Of a stretch of DNA of 9,533 nucleotides, positions 1-6,054 are shown piece after piece (within the stretch, counting starts at the first letter, position 1; every line of letters begins with the position of its first letter). The notes beneath the pieces were generated by a model. That model saw nothing but the letters and a program-made list of their open reading frames with translations. It did not search any database and was not told where the DNA came from. A program made the position numbers and the translations under genes. The stretch is from Chitinophagaceae bacterium (GTDB lineage Bacteria > Bacteroidota > Bacteroidia > Chitinophagales > Chitinophagaceae). Location: assembly GCA_025455205.1 (NCBI GenBank), contig JALOMZ010000035.1, positions 1 through 9,533 on the forward strand, in the 5' to 3' direction.

Positions 1-498
1 GATTGAAACACGCAGCGCCTCCATCTGGGTCAGGTATTCGACCCACAGCTCAGTGATCACTGAGAGTAATAGCTGGCGGTAGATCTCAGTTAGAGCGCGC
101 CGTCCGAAGGCATCGATGACCTTCTCGCGCTCCTCCGATGTCAGGCTGGAAAGGGGTTGGGTGAGCACCTGCTCGTAGGCATTCTCTCCCAGGGCTTTCT
201 TCAAGGCAGTTTGAGCTGCCTGGTCCAGCTCGGTGGCGCTGGATTTTGCCAGCCGGTTCCATTCCGATGCGCCCCAGGCACGTTGGGTGAGCGCCTTGGC
301 TCCCTCCAGGTGCTCGAGAATATCCTGGGTGATGTCCTCGGTCTCGCGACCATCCAGCAGGCTGGCGGCGTAATAGAGGTAGGTCAGACGGGTGGTTCGC
401 AGAATTACCCGGCGGTGGGTCTTTTTATCGAATGCTGCCCGTGCTCCTTGGGGAAGCATGATCAGTAACTGGTACACCGTGCTAACTGGTAGTGGAAC
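1..498 (-). other. secA: SecA C-terminal fragment (helical scaffold domain), foreign-looking tail of the preceding frame
   Basis: Codons 416-581 of the minus frame do not belong to the PLP enzyme. The end, about residues 552-581 (LLLSVITELWVEYLTQMEAL followed by RVSI), matches the SecA helical scaffold segment just before the conserved GL-x-AY-x-Q-x-DP motif, compared with E. coli SecA (SLWKEHLAAMDYLRQGI). The preceding part (LPQGARAAFDKKTHRR and on) resembles the extended C-terminal region I recall from Anaerolineae SecA proteins; that taxonomic call is from memory. SecA is the ATPase motor of the Sec export pathway. No DEAD motor is present here, and the fragment is cut by the window edge. 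Codon use changes at the join: CTA and TTA leucine codons occur five times in these 166 codons and not once in the 415 before. I infer a misassembled contig end more readily than a true fusion protein. Confidence 0.72.
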
Positions 499-1743
499 AT
501 CCACTTTGGCCAGGGCCTGTTCTATGTCCCAGATTATATCCTTGTAGTTCTCCACGCCAATACTCAGCCGTATCATTTTGGAGGAGATGTTGAGGTATTC
601 CTTTTCATGCGGCGGTATGTCCACATGCGTCATGGTGGCCGGGTGTTCAGCCAGGCTCTCCGTGCTGCCCAGGCTCACGGCCAGTTTGATCAGCTGCAGG
701 TTGTTGAGGAAGGTGAAAGCCTCTTTCTCGCCGCCCGTTACGTCAAAGCTGAGCATGGCGCCATTGCCTTTGCACTGTTCATCGCGAATGCGCTGCTGAT
801 CGCCTTCGAGGTAGCCGAGGTAATATACTTTCTCCACCTTGGGGTGTTGCCGCAGGTAATCGGCCACATGTCCGGCATTGATGGCCTGCTGCTCCATACG
901 CACCTTGAGCGTTTCAAGGCTGCGCATGAGCAACCAGCCGGTATGCGGGCTGCACATATTGCCCAGAAAGGTGCGCAGGGTTTTCACACGCTTGATAAGA
1001 TCCGCACTGCCCAATACCGCACCGGCAATCACATCGCTGTGTCCGCCAATGTATTTGGTGGCGGAATAAAGCACCAGGTCGGCGCCCAGCTGCAGGGGAT
1101 GCTGCCAGAGCGGCCCCATGTAGGTATTGTCAACAGCCACCAGGATGTCCTTCCCTTCACGGGTGAAGCTGTTGGCCAGCCGGCGGCACATGGCTATGTC
1201 AATGAGGTCGTTGGTGGGGTTGGCAGGGGTTTCCACGTAAATCATGGCCAGCCGGTGGTGCTGCTCGCTGTCGAATATGCGCTGGCGAACGATGTCCTCA
1301 CTCTCGCCGTGCCGGAATTCAATGCATTGCACGCCCCACTTGTTCAGCACATGGTGAATAAAATGGTGGGTGCCGCCATACAGCGGACTGCTGTAGAGCA
1401 ACAGGTCGCCGGGCTTCAGGAATTCAAGCAGCACCGTGCTGATGGCACTCATGCCGCTTTCAAACACCGCAGCGGCTTCTGCCTTATCCCACAGCGTCAG
1501 CCGGTCTTCCAGTATCTCCAGGTCGGGGTTGTTGATGCGGCTGTAAATCAGCCCCAACTCCTCATTCTCCTTCTGGGCACGAAGGCCATAGGCCACCTCA
1601 AAAAACGCTTTGCCGGCTTCGGCATTCTCGAACACAAACGTGGAAGTCTGGAAAATAGGACACTTCACGGCGCCCTGGCTGAGTTCGGGCTTGTAGCCAT
1701 AACTCATCATCAGGCTTTCTGGCGAAAGGTTTTTCTTGTTCAT
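1..1743 (-). CDS. Cystathionine gamma-synthase family PLP enzyme, joined in frame to a SecA-like tail (partial)
   Basis: The frame opens at ATG 1741-1743 and stays open to the left window edge (581 codons visible, no stop). Residues 1 to about 415 are a complete Cys/Met-metabolism PLP enzyme (fold type I, cytosolic). They show YSRINNP at 67-73 (phosphate-group contacts from the neighbouring subunit), LYGGT at 121-125 with the stacking Tyr122, VDNTY at 204-208 with Asp205, the Schiff-base lysine K230 in SATKYIGGH, and RLSIGVE at 392-398 with the carboxylate-binding arginine. Methionine gamma-lyases usually have Cys where Gly124 lies, so a lyase acting mainly on methionine is less likely, but synthase, cystathionine lyase and related activities cannot be told apart. 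The family normally stops close to residue 415. Here the frame continues into unrelated SecA-like sequence, described separately. The gene is divergent from an Lrp/AsnC regulator, its likely controller. A weak -7-like box (7 of 8 matches) lies at 1763-1770 on the minus strand. Confidence 0.88.
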   Translation of the reverse strand, partial: MNKKNLSPESLMMSYGYKPELSQGAVKCPIFQTSTFVFENAEAGKAFFEVAYGLRAQKENEELGLIYSRINNPDLEILEDRLTLWDKAEAAAVFESGMSAISTVLLEFLKPGDLLLYSSPLYGGTHHFIHHVLNKWGVQCIEFRHGESEDIVRQRIFDSEQHHRLAMIYVETPANPTNDLIDIAMCRRLANSFTREGKDILVAVDNTYMGPLWQHPLQLGADLVLYSATKYIGGHSDVIAGAVLGSADLIKRVKTLRTFLGNMCSPHTGWLLMRSLETLKVRMEQQAINAGHVADYLRQHPKVEKVYYLGYLEGDQQRIRDEQCKGNGAMLSFDVTGGEKEAFTFLNNLQLIKLAVSLGSTESLAEHPATMTHVDIPPHEKEYLNISSKMIRLSIGVENYKDIIWDIEQALAKVDVPLPVSTVYQLLIMLPQGARAAFDKKTHRRVILRTTRLTYLYYAASLLDGRETEDITQDILEHLEGAKALTQRAWGASEWNRLAKSSATELDQAAQTALKKALGENAYEQVLTQPLSSLTSEEREKVIDAFGRRALTEIYRQLLLSVITELWVEYLTQMEALRVSI

Positions 1744-1811
1744 GACAAGCAATTTTACCTTACAAATATCAACATTGAAACATGTTTATACCATGATTAT
1801 TGTCTTTTGTA

Positions 1812-1824
1812 GCAAATATTTTGC
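1812..1824. promoter_or_regulatory. Palindrome 1, candidate Lrp/AsnC operator
   Basis: GCAAA-TAT-TTTGC is an inverted repeat with 5-bp arms around a 3-bp AT centre. It overlaps the proposed -33 element of the regulator gene. Lrp/AsnC proteins bind short AT-rich palindromes, often several in phase, in divergent promoter regions; the assignment here is inference. Confidence 0.4.
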
Positions 1825-1847
1825 CATATTAGCAGCCATTTCCTCAT

Positions 1848-1860
1848 TTTTGCTGCAAAA
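1848..1860. promoter_or_regulatory. Palindrome 2, candidate Lrp/AsnC operator
   Basis: TTTTGC-T-GCAAAA is a perfect inverted repeat with 6-bp arms around one base. It uses the same GCAAA/TTTGC half-sites as palindrome 1 but in the opposite order, is centred 36 bp from it, and overlaps the proposed -7 box of the regulator gene, which would fit autoregulation. Confidence 0.4.
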
Positions 1861-1903
1861 TCGCCCTGCTTTGCCGGGAGAACGAAAAAATTGCCGAACC
1901 GTT

Positions 1904-2425
1904 ATGCCTTTGGACCAAACCGACCGCCACATCCTGCAGCTGCTGCAGCACGATGCCCGCCTCACCAACAAGGAAATTGCCGACAAACTGGGCAAGAGCA
2001 TTTCGCCTGTATATGAACGCATCAAATGGCTGGAGCAGGAAGGGTATATCACCCGTTACATCGGGCTGGCCGACCGCAACAAACTGGGCCTCCACCTGGT
2101 GGCATTCACCAATGTGCAGCTGAAGGAACATGCCCAAAGCATGTTGCAGGCTTTTGAGCGGGAAGTGGTAAAACTCCCCGAGGTACTGGAATGCTACCAC
2201 ATGACCGGCATGTACGATTACCTGCTCAAAGTAGTGGTGACAGATATGAACCAGTACCAGGACTTCATCGTAAACAAGCTGGCCAAGCTGCCCAATATCG
2301 GCACAGTGCAGAGCAGCTTCATCATGACCGAGGTGAAATATGAACTGGCCTACCCGGTTCAGCAGCTGGCATCTGCCAAAAGCCCCACCGGCAAACGAAA
2401 AGCAGGAACAGGAGCAGGGAGATAA
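1904..2425 (+). CDS. Lrp/AsnC family transcriptional regulator
   Basis: This 173-residue protein has the normal length and two-domain layout of the Lrp/AsnC (feast/famine) family. The N-terminal winged helix-turn-helix spans about residues 4-52, with LDQTDRHILQLLQHDAR leading into the recognition region near SPVYERIKWLEQEGYI. The C-terminal RAM/AsnC ligand-binding domain spans about 65-150 (ECYHMTGMYDYLLKV at 96-110, GTVQSSFIMTEVKYE at 133-147), which forms dimers or octamers and senses amino acids. A short basic tail (SAKSPTGKRKAGTGAGR) ends it. The frame is open upstream to 1736, but that would overlap the divergent gene and add a segment foreign to the family, so ATG 1904 is preferred; no Shine-Dalgarno is visible. 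Its divergent position suggests it controls the PLP enzyme gene and itself through the palindromes at 1812-1860. The sensed amino acid cannot be inferred. Confidence 0.9.
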   Translation: MPLDQTDRHILQLLQHDARLTNKEIADKLGKSISPVYERIKWLEQEGYITRYIGLADRNKLGLHLVAFTNVQLKEHAQSMLQAFEREVVKLPEVLECYHMTGMYDYLLKVVVTDMNQYQDFIVNKLAKLPNIGTVQSSFIMTEVKYELAYPVQQLASAKSPTGKRKAGTGAGR

Positions 2426-2465
2426 ATTTCAAAGAGGAAAATTCCAAATTCCAAAGAAGTTTTGT

Positions 2466-2551
2466 TTGCGCCGGCGTTGGTGTTTTCACCAACGACTCCT
2501 GACACCTGAGAACAACCTTTCCAAATAGGTTCGAAAACTGTTGGTGATAAC
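2466..2551 (+). repeat. 86-bp direct repeat, copy 1
   Basis: Aligns without gaps to 2667-2752 at an offset of 201 bp. The first 62 bp differ at a single base (2517 versus 2718); the remaining 24 bp differ at five. It contains the perfect hairpin CGTTGGTG-TTTT-CACCAACG at 2475-2494. A second arm, GTTGGTGATAAC (2540-2551), starts a hairpin whose 3' half is missing, because the 28-bp hairpin element begins a few bases downstream. Confidence 0.85.
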
Positions 2552-2556
2552 CTCTT

Positions 2557-2590
2557 CTGTCCTGAGAGTTAGCGCAAGCGCTCTCAGGAC
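2557..2590. repeat. Hairpin repeat element, copy 1
   Basis: A stem of GTCCTGAG (2559-2566) with CTCAGGAC (2583-2590) is stacked, across a 4-base bulge (AGTT), on AGCGC-AA-GCGCT (2571-2582). A copy with 27 of 28 matching bases lies at 3141-3168. There is no T-run directly after the stem (TATATAATAG follows), so a terminator is possible but not shown. Confidence 0.75.
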
Positions 2591-2666
2591 TATATAATAG
2601 GCTGAGTCTCCGAATCAGAAACGAAACTTACTGGATTTCCTGCGGGATCGATTATTGTGGGAATGC

Positions 2667-2752
2667 TTGCGCCGGCGTTGGTGTTTTCACCAACGACTCC
2701 TGACACCTGAGAACAACTTTTCCAAATAATTACGAAAAATGCTGGTGATAAC
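2667..2752 (+). repeat. 86-bp direct repeat, copy 2
   Basis: Partner of 2466-2551, with hairpin CGTTGGTG-TTTT-CACCAACG at 2676-2695. Here the second hairpin is complete: TGGTG-ATAA-CACCA at 2743-2756. This shows the likely full unit is two hairpins with the same GGTG/CACC arms about 48 bp apart. Confidence 0.85.
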
Positions 2753-2861
2753 ACCAACAGTGGCAAAAAAAGTTCGAAGATTTCCTTTTTGCAGCGAAAT
2801 ATCGGATTGGCAGAGCGCTTCACTGAACTCTACGGATAGGGCGGTTATCGAAGTTGATATT

Positions 2862-2878
2862 GCGACCCTACGGGGCGC
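2862..2878. repeat. REP-like hairpin 1
   Basis: GCGACCC-TAC-GGGGCGC forms a 7-bp stem with one mismatch and a 3-base loop. It is the first of four similar palindromes within 185 bp. The neighbouring GCGCTGC is repeated at 2875-2881 and 2891-2897. Confidence 0.55.
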
Positions 2879-2903
2879 TGCGTTTGTGACGCGCTGCATC
2901 TTG

Positions 2904-2931
2904 CTACCGACATTTTGTCCCGCTGGGACAA
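2904..2931 (+). repeat. REP-like hairpin 2 with CTACC-type flank
   Basis: The hairpin TTGTCCC-GCT-GGGACAA (2915-2931) is preceded by the flank CTACCGACAT (2904-2913). The same flank-plus-palindrome unit occurs in inverted orientation at 2976-3004, so the two stand head to head in the manner of paired REP sequences. Confidence 0.65.
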
Positions 2932-2975
2932 TGAGTTCATCAATAAGATGAAGGGCCATATTACGCATTCTACCC

Positions 2976-3004
2976 TCGTCCCGTCAGGGACGACATGTTG
3001 GTAG
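2976..3004 (-). repeat. REP-like hairpin 3, inverted partner of hairpin 2
   Basis: TCGTCCC-GTCA-GGGACGA (2976-2993) is followed by ATGTTGGTAG (2995-3004), the reverse complement of CTACCAACAT. That flank matches the one of hairpin 2 at 9 of 10 bases. Loop sequences differ while stems are kept, as expected of a structured repeat family. Confidence 0.65.
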
Positions 3005-3028
3005 AAAAGGGTTGGGCCAAGATGTCCC

Positions 3029-3045
3029 TTGTCCTGTAGGGACAA
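3029..3045. repeat. REP-like hairpin 4
   Basis: TTGTCC-TGTAG-GGACAA gives a 6-bp stem (7 with a T-G wobble) closely related to hairpin 2. It lacks the CTACC-type flank. Confidence 0.55.
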
Positions 3046-3140
3046 AACAAAAACCTGCTTAAAAATGAGCACTAAAAAATCACAAGAATGGTATTCCAGG
3101 TATCGTTGAAAACCATCACCTATGCCTTGCACTGACACCT

Positions 3141-3168
3141 CTGTCCTGAGCGTTAGCGCAAGCGCTCT
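3141..3168. repeat. Hairpin repeat element, copy 2
   Basis: Matches 2557-2584 at 27 of 28 bases (A2567 is C3151). The inner AGCGC-AA-GCGCT hairpin is intact, but the outer 3' arm is lost: after GCGCT comes CTGG rather than CTCAGGAC, so this copy is truncated or decayed. Confidence 0.7.
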
Positions 3169-3233
3169 GGTTTTAGCCTTGGCTGCCAACGGGGACTCGC
3201 CTTATTTGATAGGCCAAATTCCCGCATAAAAAT

Positions 3234-3264
3234 GCCGGGCCGCTTGGAGGAGACCCGGCTAAAA
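3234..3264 (-). terminator. Terminator-like hairpin, possibly of recQ
   Basis: GCCGGG (3234-3239) and CCCGGC (3254-3259) form a 6-bp GC stem with a 14-base loop. On the minus strand it is followed by ATTTTTATG and on the plus strand by TAAAAAT, so only the minus direction has a T-run. It lies about 155 bp past the recQ stop, rather far, so the role is tentative. Confidence 0.4.
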
Positions 3265-3380
3265 ATAGATCGATATCAATAAATCCCAAATGGGGAAATT
3301 CCAAATTCCAGGCGCTTTTCGAAACCAACACACACCATTCCTTCACCCCAAACGCAAACCCATTTTCTCACTTTCTCATT

Positions 3381-3412
3381 CATCAGCATATCAGCACATC
3401 AGCTAATCAGCA
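3381..3412. repeat. Period-8 tandem repeat next to the recQ stop
   Basis: Four 8-base units, CATCAGCA, TATCAGCA, CATCAGCT and AATCAGCA, share the core ATCAGC and end three bases before the recQ stop codon (TTA at 3415-3417). It is a simple-sequence tract of the slippage-prone kind; no function is visible. Confidence 0.7.
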
Positions 3413-3414
3413 CA

Positions 3415-5736
3415 TTAATTTCCGTACACACTCAAAAACTTGATGCGCATGATCTTGAGCTGCTCCCAGTTCAGGCCCAGATCGCTGAGCTCCTTCTGCG
3501 CCACATCGAGCGAAGAGGTTTCGCAACCCTTGAAGTATTCGATCACTTCCTCCTGTTCGTAATCATCGAGCATTTCGGCAATGGCATAGTCCAGGTTGAG
3601 GCGCGTGCCGCTGGCGGCAATGGTTTCCATTTCTTCCAGCAACTCATCCAGCCGCAGGCCTTTGTTCTTGGCGATGGTTTCCAGGGGGATCTTCTTGTCG
3701 ATATTCTGGATGATATATACTTTGTTGCTGCTCTTGTTCACCACGCTCTTCATCACAAAGTCTTCCGGCTTGGTGATATCATTTTCTTCCACATAGCGGG
3801 CAATCAGCTCCACAAACGGCCGGCCGAACTTGAGTGCCTTGCCTTTGCTCACGCCCTGGATCTTTTCCAGTTCTTCCATGGTGGTGGGGAACATGGTGGC
3901 CATGTCCTGCAGGCTGTTTTCCAGGAAGATCACAAACGGCGGCAGGCTGCGTTTCTTGGCTTCTTTCTGCCGCAGGTCTTTCAGCATGTCAAACAGGCGT
4001 TCGTCTGCTGCCGCTCCGCTGGCGCCACCATCGGAATCGTAATCGCCGTCGTCTTCATTGGCATCTTCAAACTGGTTGTTGAGCACAATGCGGAACTCGC
4101 CGGGTTTCTTGAACCAGGCCTTGCCCTTTTCGGTGAATTTCAGCAGGCCATACTCCTCTATATCCTTCCTTAACAGGCCATCCAAAAGCATCTGCCTGAT
4201 GAGGCTGTTCCAGAAATGGGCATCCTTATCCTTGCCAATACCAAACTCCGGAATATTGTTGTGGCGGAACATGGTTACCTGCGGAATGAGGTTGCCGCTG
4301 AGGATATTGATGGTGTAATCGATATTGAAATGCTCTCCCAGCGCCTTCACCACCTTCATCACCTTCACCGCTTCGTTCTTGGTGTCGATGGTTTCCTTGG
4401 GGTGCAGGCAGTTATCGCAGAGGCCGCAATTCTCTTCCTTCCATTCTTCCCCAAAGTAGTGCAGCAGGATCTTGCGCCGGCATACATTGCTCTCGGCGAA
4501 TGCCACGGTTTCATTGATCAGCTGGGCGCCCACCTCGCGTTCGCTCAGCGGCTTGTCGCGCATGAGGTGCTCCAGCTTGGCCACGTCGCTATGGGAGTAG
4601 TAGAGGATGCACTTGCCCTCCATGCCATCGCGGCCGGCGCGGCCTGTTTCCTGGTAGTAGTTCTCAATCGACTTGGGAATATTGAAGTGGATCACAAAGC
4701 GGATATCGGGCTTGTCGATACCCATGCCGAAGGCAATGGTGGCCACAATCACCTGCACCTGCTCGTTCAGGAATTTGTCCTGCCGCTCGGCCCTGATCTT
4801 GGCGTCGAGGCCGGCATGATAGGCCACAGCTTTGATATTATTGGCCACCAGCAATTCTGCCAGTTCCTCGGTGGTTTTGCGGTTGAGGGTGTATATGATG
4901 CCGCTCTTGCCGCGGTTCTGTGAAATAAACTTTACGATATTACGGATGGTCTGCTCTTTCTTCACCTTGGGCTGCACTTCATAGTACAGGTTCTTTCGGT
5001 TAAAGGAAGAGATATAGATATCCGGCTCCCGGAGACCGAGGTTCTTTACGATATCGCTCTGTACCTTGGGCGTAGCGGTGGCGGTGAGGGCTATAACGGG
5101 GATATTGGGATTGATCTCGTCCATCATATCCCGCAGGCGGCGGTATTCCGGACGGAAATCGTGGCCCCATTCGGAGATACAGTGGGCCTCATCCACGGCA
5201 AAAAAGGAAATGTTCAGGTCGCGGAAGAAATCCAGGTTATCCTGCTTGGTCAGTGTTTCAGGAGCCACATAAAGCATCTTGGTCCTGCCGCTGGTGAGGT
5301 CGTCCTTCACCTCCCGCTGCTGGGTTTTGTTGAGGGTGCTGTTGAGGAAGTGGGCAATATCATCATTGGAGCTGTAGCCACGTACCAGATCCACCTGGTT
5401 CTTCATGAGGGCAATCAGGGGGCTCACAATGATAGCCACCCCTTCGCTGATGAGGGCGGGCAGCTGGTAGCAGAGGCTTTTGCCGCCTCCCGTAGGCATG
5501 ATTACAAAGGTATCGCGGCCACTGAGCAGGCTCTGGATGGCATCCAGCTGCTTACCCTTGAACCGGTCGAACCCAAAATGAAGGGAAAGTTTCTCCAACA
5601 GCAGGGATTCCGGAAATGCACCTGAATCCCCTGCCACAGCCGCTGCCCTGGTGGTCTTGGTCTTTCCGGATGCCGTTTTTGAAGTTGTTGTATGCTTGCG
5701 CGGAGCTGCCGCTTTCTTCACCACAGATTTTGCCAT
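3415..5736 (-). CDS. recQ: ATP-dependent DNA helicase RecQ
   Basis: This 773-residue protein is a full RecQ, a 3'-to-5' DNA helicase of recombination and replication-fork repair. A basic Lys/Thr/Ala tail (1-35) precedes the helicase core. The core shows motif 0 (FGFDRFKGKQLDAIQ, 54-68), Walker A MPTGGGKS (80-87), DEAH (182-185) with the RecQ aromatic-rich loop after it, LTATA (217-221), and arginine-finger motif VI QETGRAGRD (362-370). The zinc site has C419, C437, C440 and C443. The RQC winged helix covers about 450-550, an acidic linker about 557-570, and an HRDC domain about 578-652. A further roughly 120 residues form a helical extension that resembles the C-terminal helix-turn-helix domain of some RecQ proteins. 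E. coli RecQ has about 610 residues, so both ends are extended here. AAGG lies seven bases before the ATG. It is divergent from kdsD, an arrangement I recall from other Bacteroidota. Confidence 0.97.
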   Translation of the reverse strand: MAKSVVKKAAAPRKHTTTSKTASGKTKTTRAAAVAGDSGAFPESLLLEKLSLHFGFDRFKGKQLDAIQSLLSGRDTFVIMPTGGGKSLCYQLPALISEGVAIIVSPLIALMKNQVDLVRGYSSNDDIAHFLNSTLNKTQQREVKDDLTSGRTKMLYVAPETLTKQDNLDFFRDLNISFFAVDEAHCISEWGHDFRPEYRRLRDMMDEINPNIPVIALTATATPKVQSDIVKNLGLREPDIYISSFNRKNLYYEVQPKVKKEQTIRNIVKFISQNRGKSGIIYTLNRKTTEELAELLVANNIKAVAYHAGLDAKIRAERQDKFLNEQVQVIVATIAFGMGIDKPDIRFVIHFNIPKSIENYYQETGRAGRDGMEGKCILYYSHSDVAKLEHLMRDKPLSEREVGAQLINETVAFAESNVCRRKILLHYFGEEWKEENCGLCDNCLHPKETIDTKNEAVKVMKVVKALGEHFNIDYTINILSGNLIPQVTMFRHNNIPEFGIGKDKDAHFWNSLIRQMLLDGLLRKDIEEYGLLKFTEKGKAWFKKPGEFRIVLNNQFEDANEDDGDYDSDGGASGAAADERLFDMLKDLRQKEAKKRSLPPFVIFLENSLQDMATMFPTTMEELEKIQGVSKGKALKFGRPFVELIARYVEENDITKPEDFVMKSVVNKSSNKVYIIQNIDKKIPLETIAKNKGLRLDELLEEMETIAASGTRLNLDYAIAEMLDDYEQEEVIEYFKGCETSSLDVAQKELSDLGLNWEQLKIMRIKFLSVYGN

Positions 5737-6054
5737 TTCTAAACCTTAATTTTCTACCGGAGCCCAATGGCCCGGATAGATTCCTAAAAGATACTTCAAA
5801 TCAGACAGCAAAAAGACATTCTGGTACAGATTTTTGGGAGTGAGGCGGGGAATTCCAGGCTATTAAAACAGCCCGGTAACCAGCCGTCTGATCAAAGGAT
5901 GGCGAAGGTATTTCTTTTATAGGCCAAAATATTGGCGCCTTTCCCTTACGGAATGTTAAAGAAAAGCATGTCAAAGATGCCACAAACCTGCCACAAGGAA
6001 CCCGCAAAAAGGGCGTCCGGGCGGGCATGCTGCAATCATTTACCTTTGCGCGGC
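5737..6054. promoter_or_regulatory. Divergent intergenic region recQ / kdsD
   Basis: The 318-bp gap carries the kdsD promoter at its right end (described separately). For recQ only a weak -7-like TATCTTTT on the minus strand (plus coordinates 5786-5793) is seen, 49 bp before its ATG, without a well-spaced -33. An inverted repeat GCCAA-AATA-TTGGC occurs at 5923-5936. The region is open in the kdsD frame from 5932, but that reading resembles no protein. Confidence 0.45.
6041..6048 (+). promoter_or_regulatory. Bacteroidota -7 promoter box of kdsD
   Basis: TACCTTTG is a perfect match to the Bacteroidota -7 consensus TAnnTTTG. It ends seven bases before ATG 6055, so transcription should begin at or within a few bases of the start codon. 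No TTG is found at the usual -33 spacing. Confidence 0.6.

Larger units (their letters stand above)
1744..1903. promoter_or_regulatory. Divergent regulatory region between the PLP enzyme gene and the Lrp-type regulator
   Basis: This AT-rich 160-bp gap separates two divergently read starts. On the plus strand a Bacteroidota-type promoter can be proposed for the regulator: TTTG at 1820-1823 as the -33 element and CATTTTTG at 1845-1852 as the -7 element (7 of 8 matches to TAnnTTTG), 21 bp apart. For the minus gene only a weak -7-like GATATTTG (plus coordinates 1763-1770) is seen, with no good -33 partner. Promoter calls are inference from the consensus. Confidence 0.45.
2426..3414. other. Repeat-rich intergenic region without a credible gene
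   Basis: The 989 bp between the stops of the Lrp-type gene and recQ (convergent genes) contain only short, overlapping open frames that run through the repeats and resemble no family. What is visible: a 15-bp direct repeat (AAATTCCAAATTCCA at 2439-2453 and 3296-3310) bracketing the block, the 86-bp repeat pair, the 28-bp hairpin pair, four GTCC/GGAC-type hairpins, a terminator-like hairpin and a period-8 tandem repeat. I see no tRNA, rRNA, CRISPR array or transposase. The stretch 3047-3130 holds nothing I can name. Confidence 0.7.

Noticed and set aside
607..1812. 401-residue open frame on the plus strand
   Set aside because: It is the antisense shadow of the PLP enzyme gene, whose minus-strand reading shows all family motifs and the catalytic lysine. 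The plus reading resembles no family.
1736..1903. N-terminal extension of the Lrp-type regulator from 1736
   Set aside because: It would overlap the start of the divergent gene, cover the palindromes and add a segment absent from the family. ATG 1904 starts directly at the HTH domain.
2466..3168. CRISPR array
   Set aside because: There are only two copies of each repeat, with unequal spacing, no regular spacers and no cas genes nearby.
2590..3189. Overlapping open frames in the repeat region (2590-2823, 2687-2968 and 2845-3189 minus; 2739-2951 plus)
   Set aside because: They run through hairpin repeats on both strands, have no recognisable domain and overlap each other. Such frames are often annotated as spurious hypothetical proteins.
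2426..3414. Insertion sequence remnant
   Set aside because: No transposase fragment is readable in any frame, and no terminal inverted repeats bound the block. The elements look like small non-coding hairpin repeats.
4216..4923. 235-residue open frame on the plus strand inside recQ
   Set aside because: Antisense shadow of the helicase core. The minus reading carries the zinc cysteines and motif VI.
5932..6054. N-terminal extension of the isomerase from 5932
   Set aside because: Residues before MQHSEL do not resemble the family, and a perfect promoter box lies inside that stretch just before ATG 6055.
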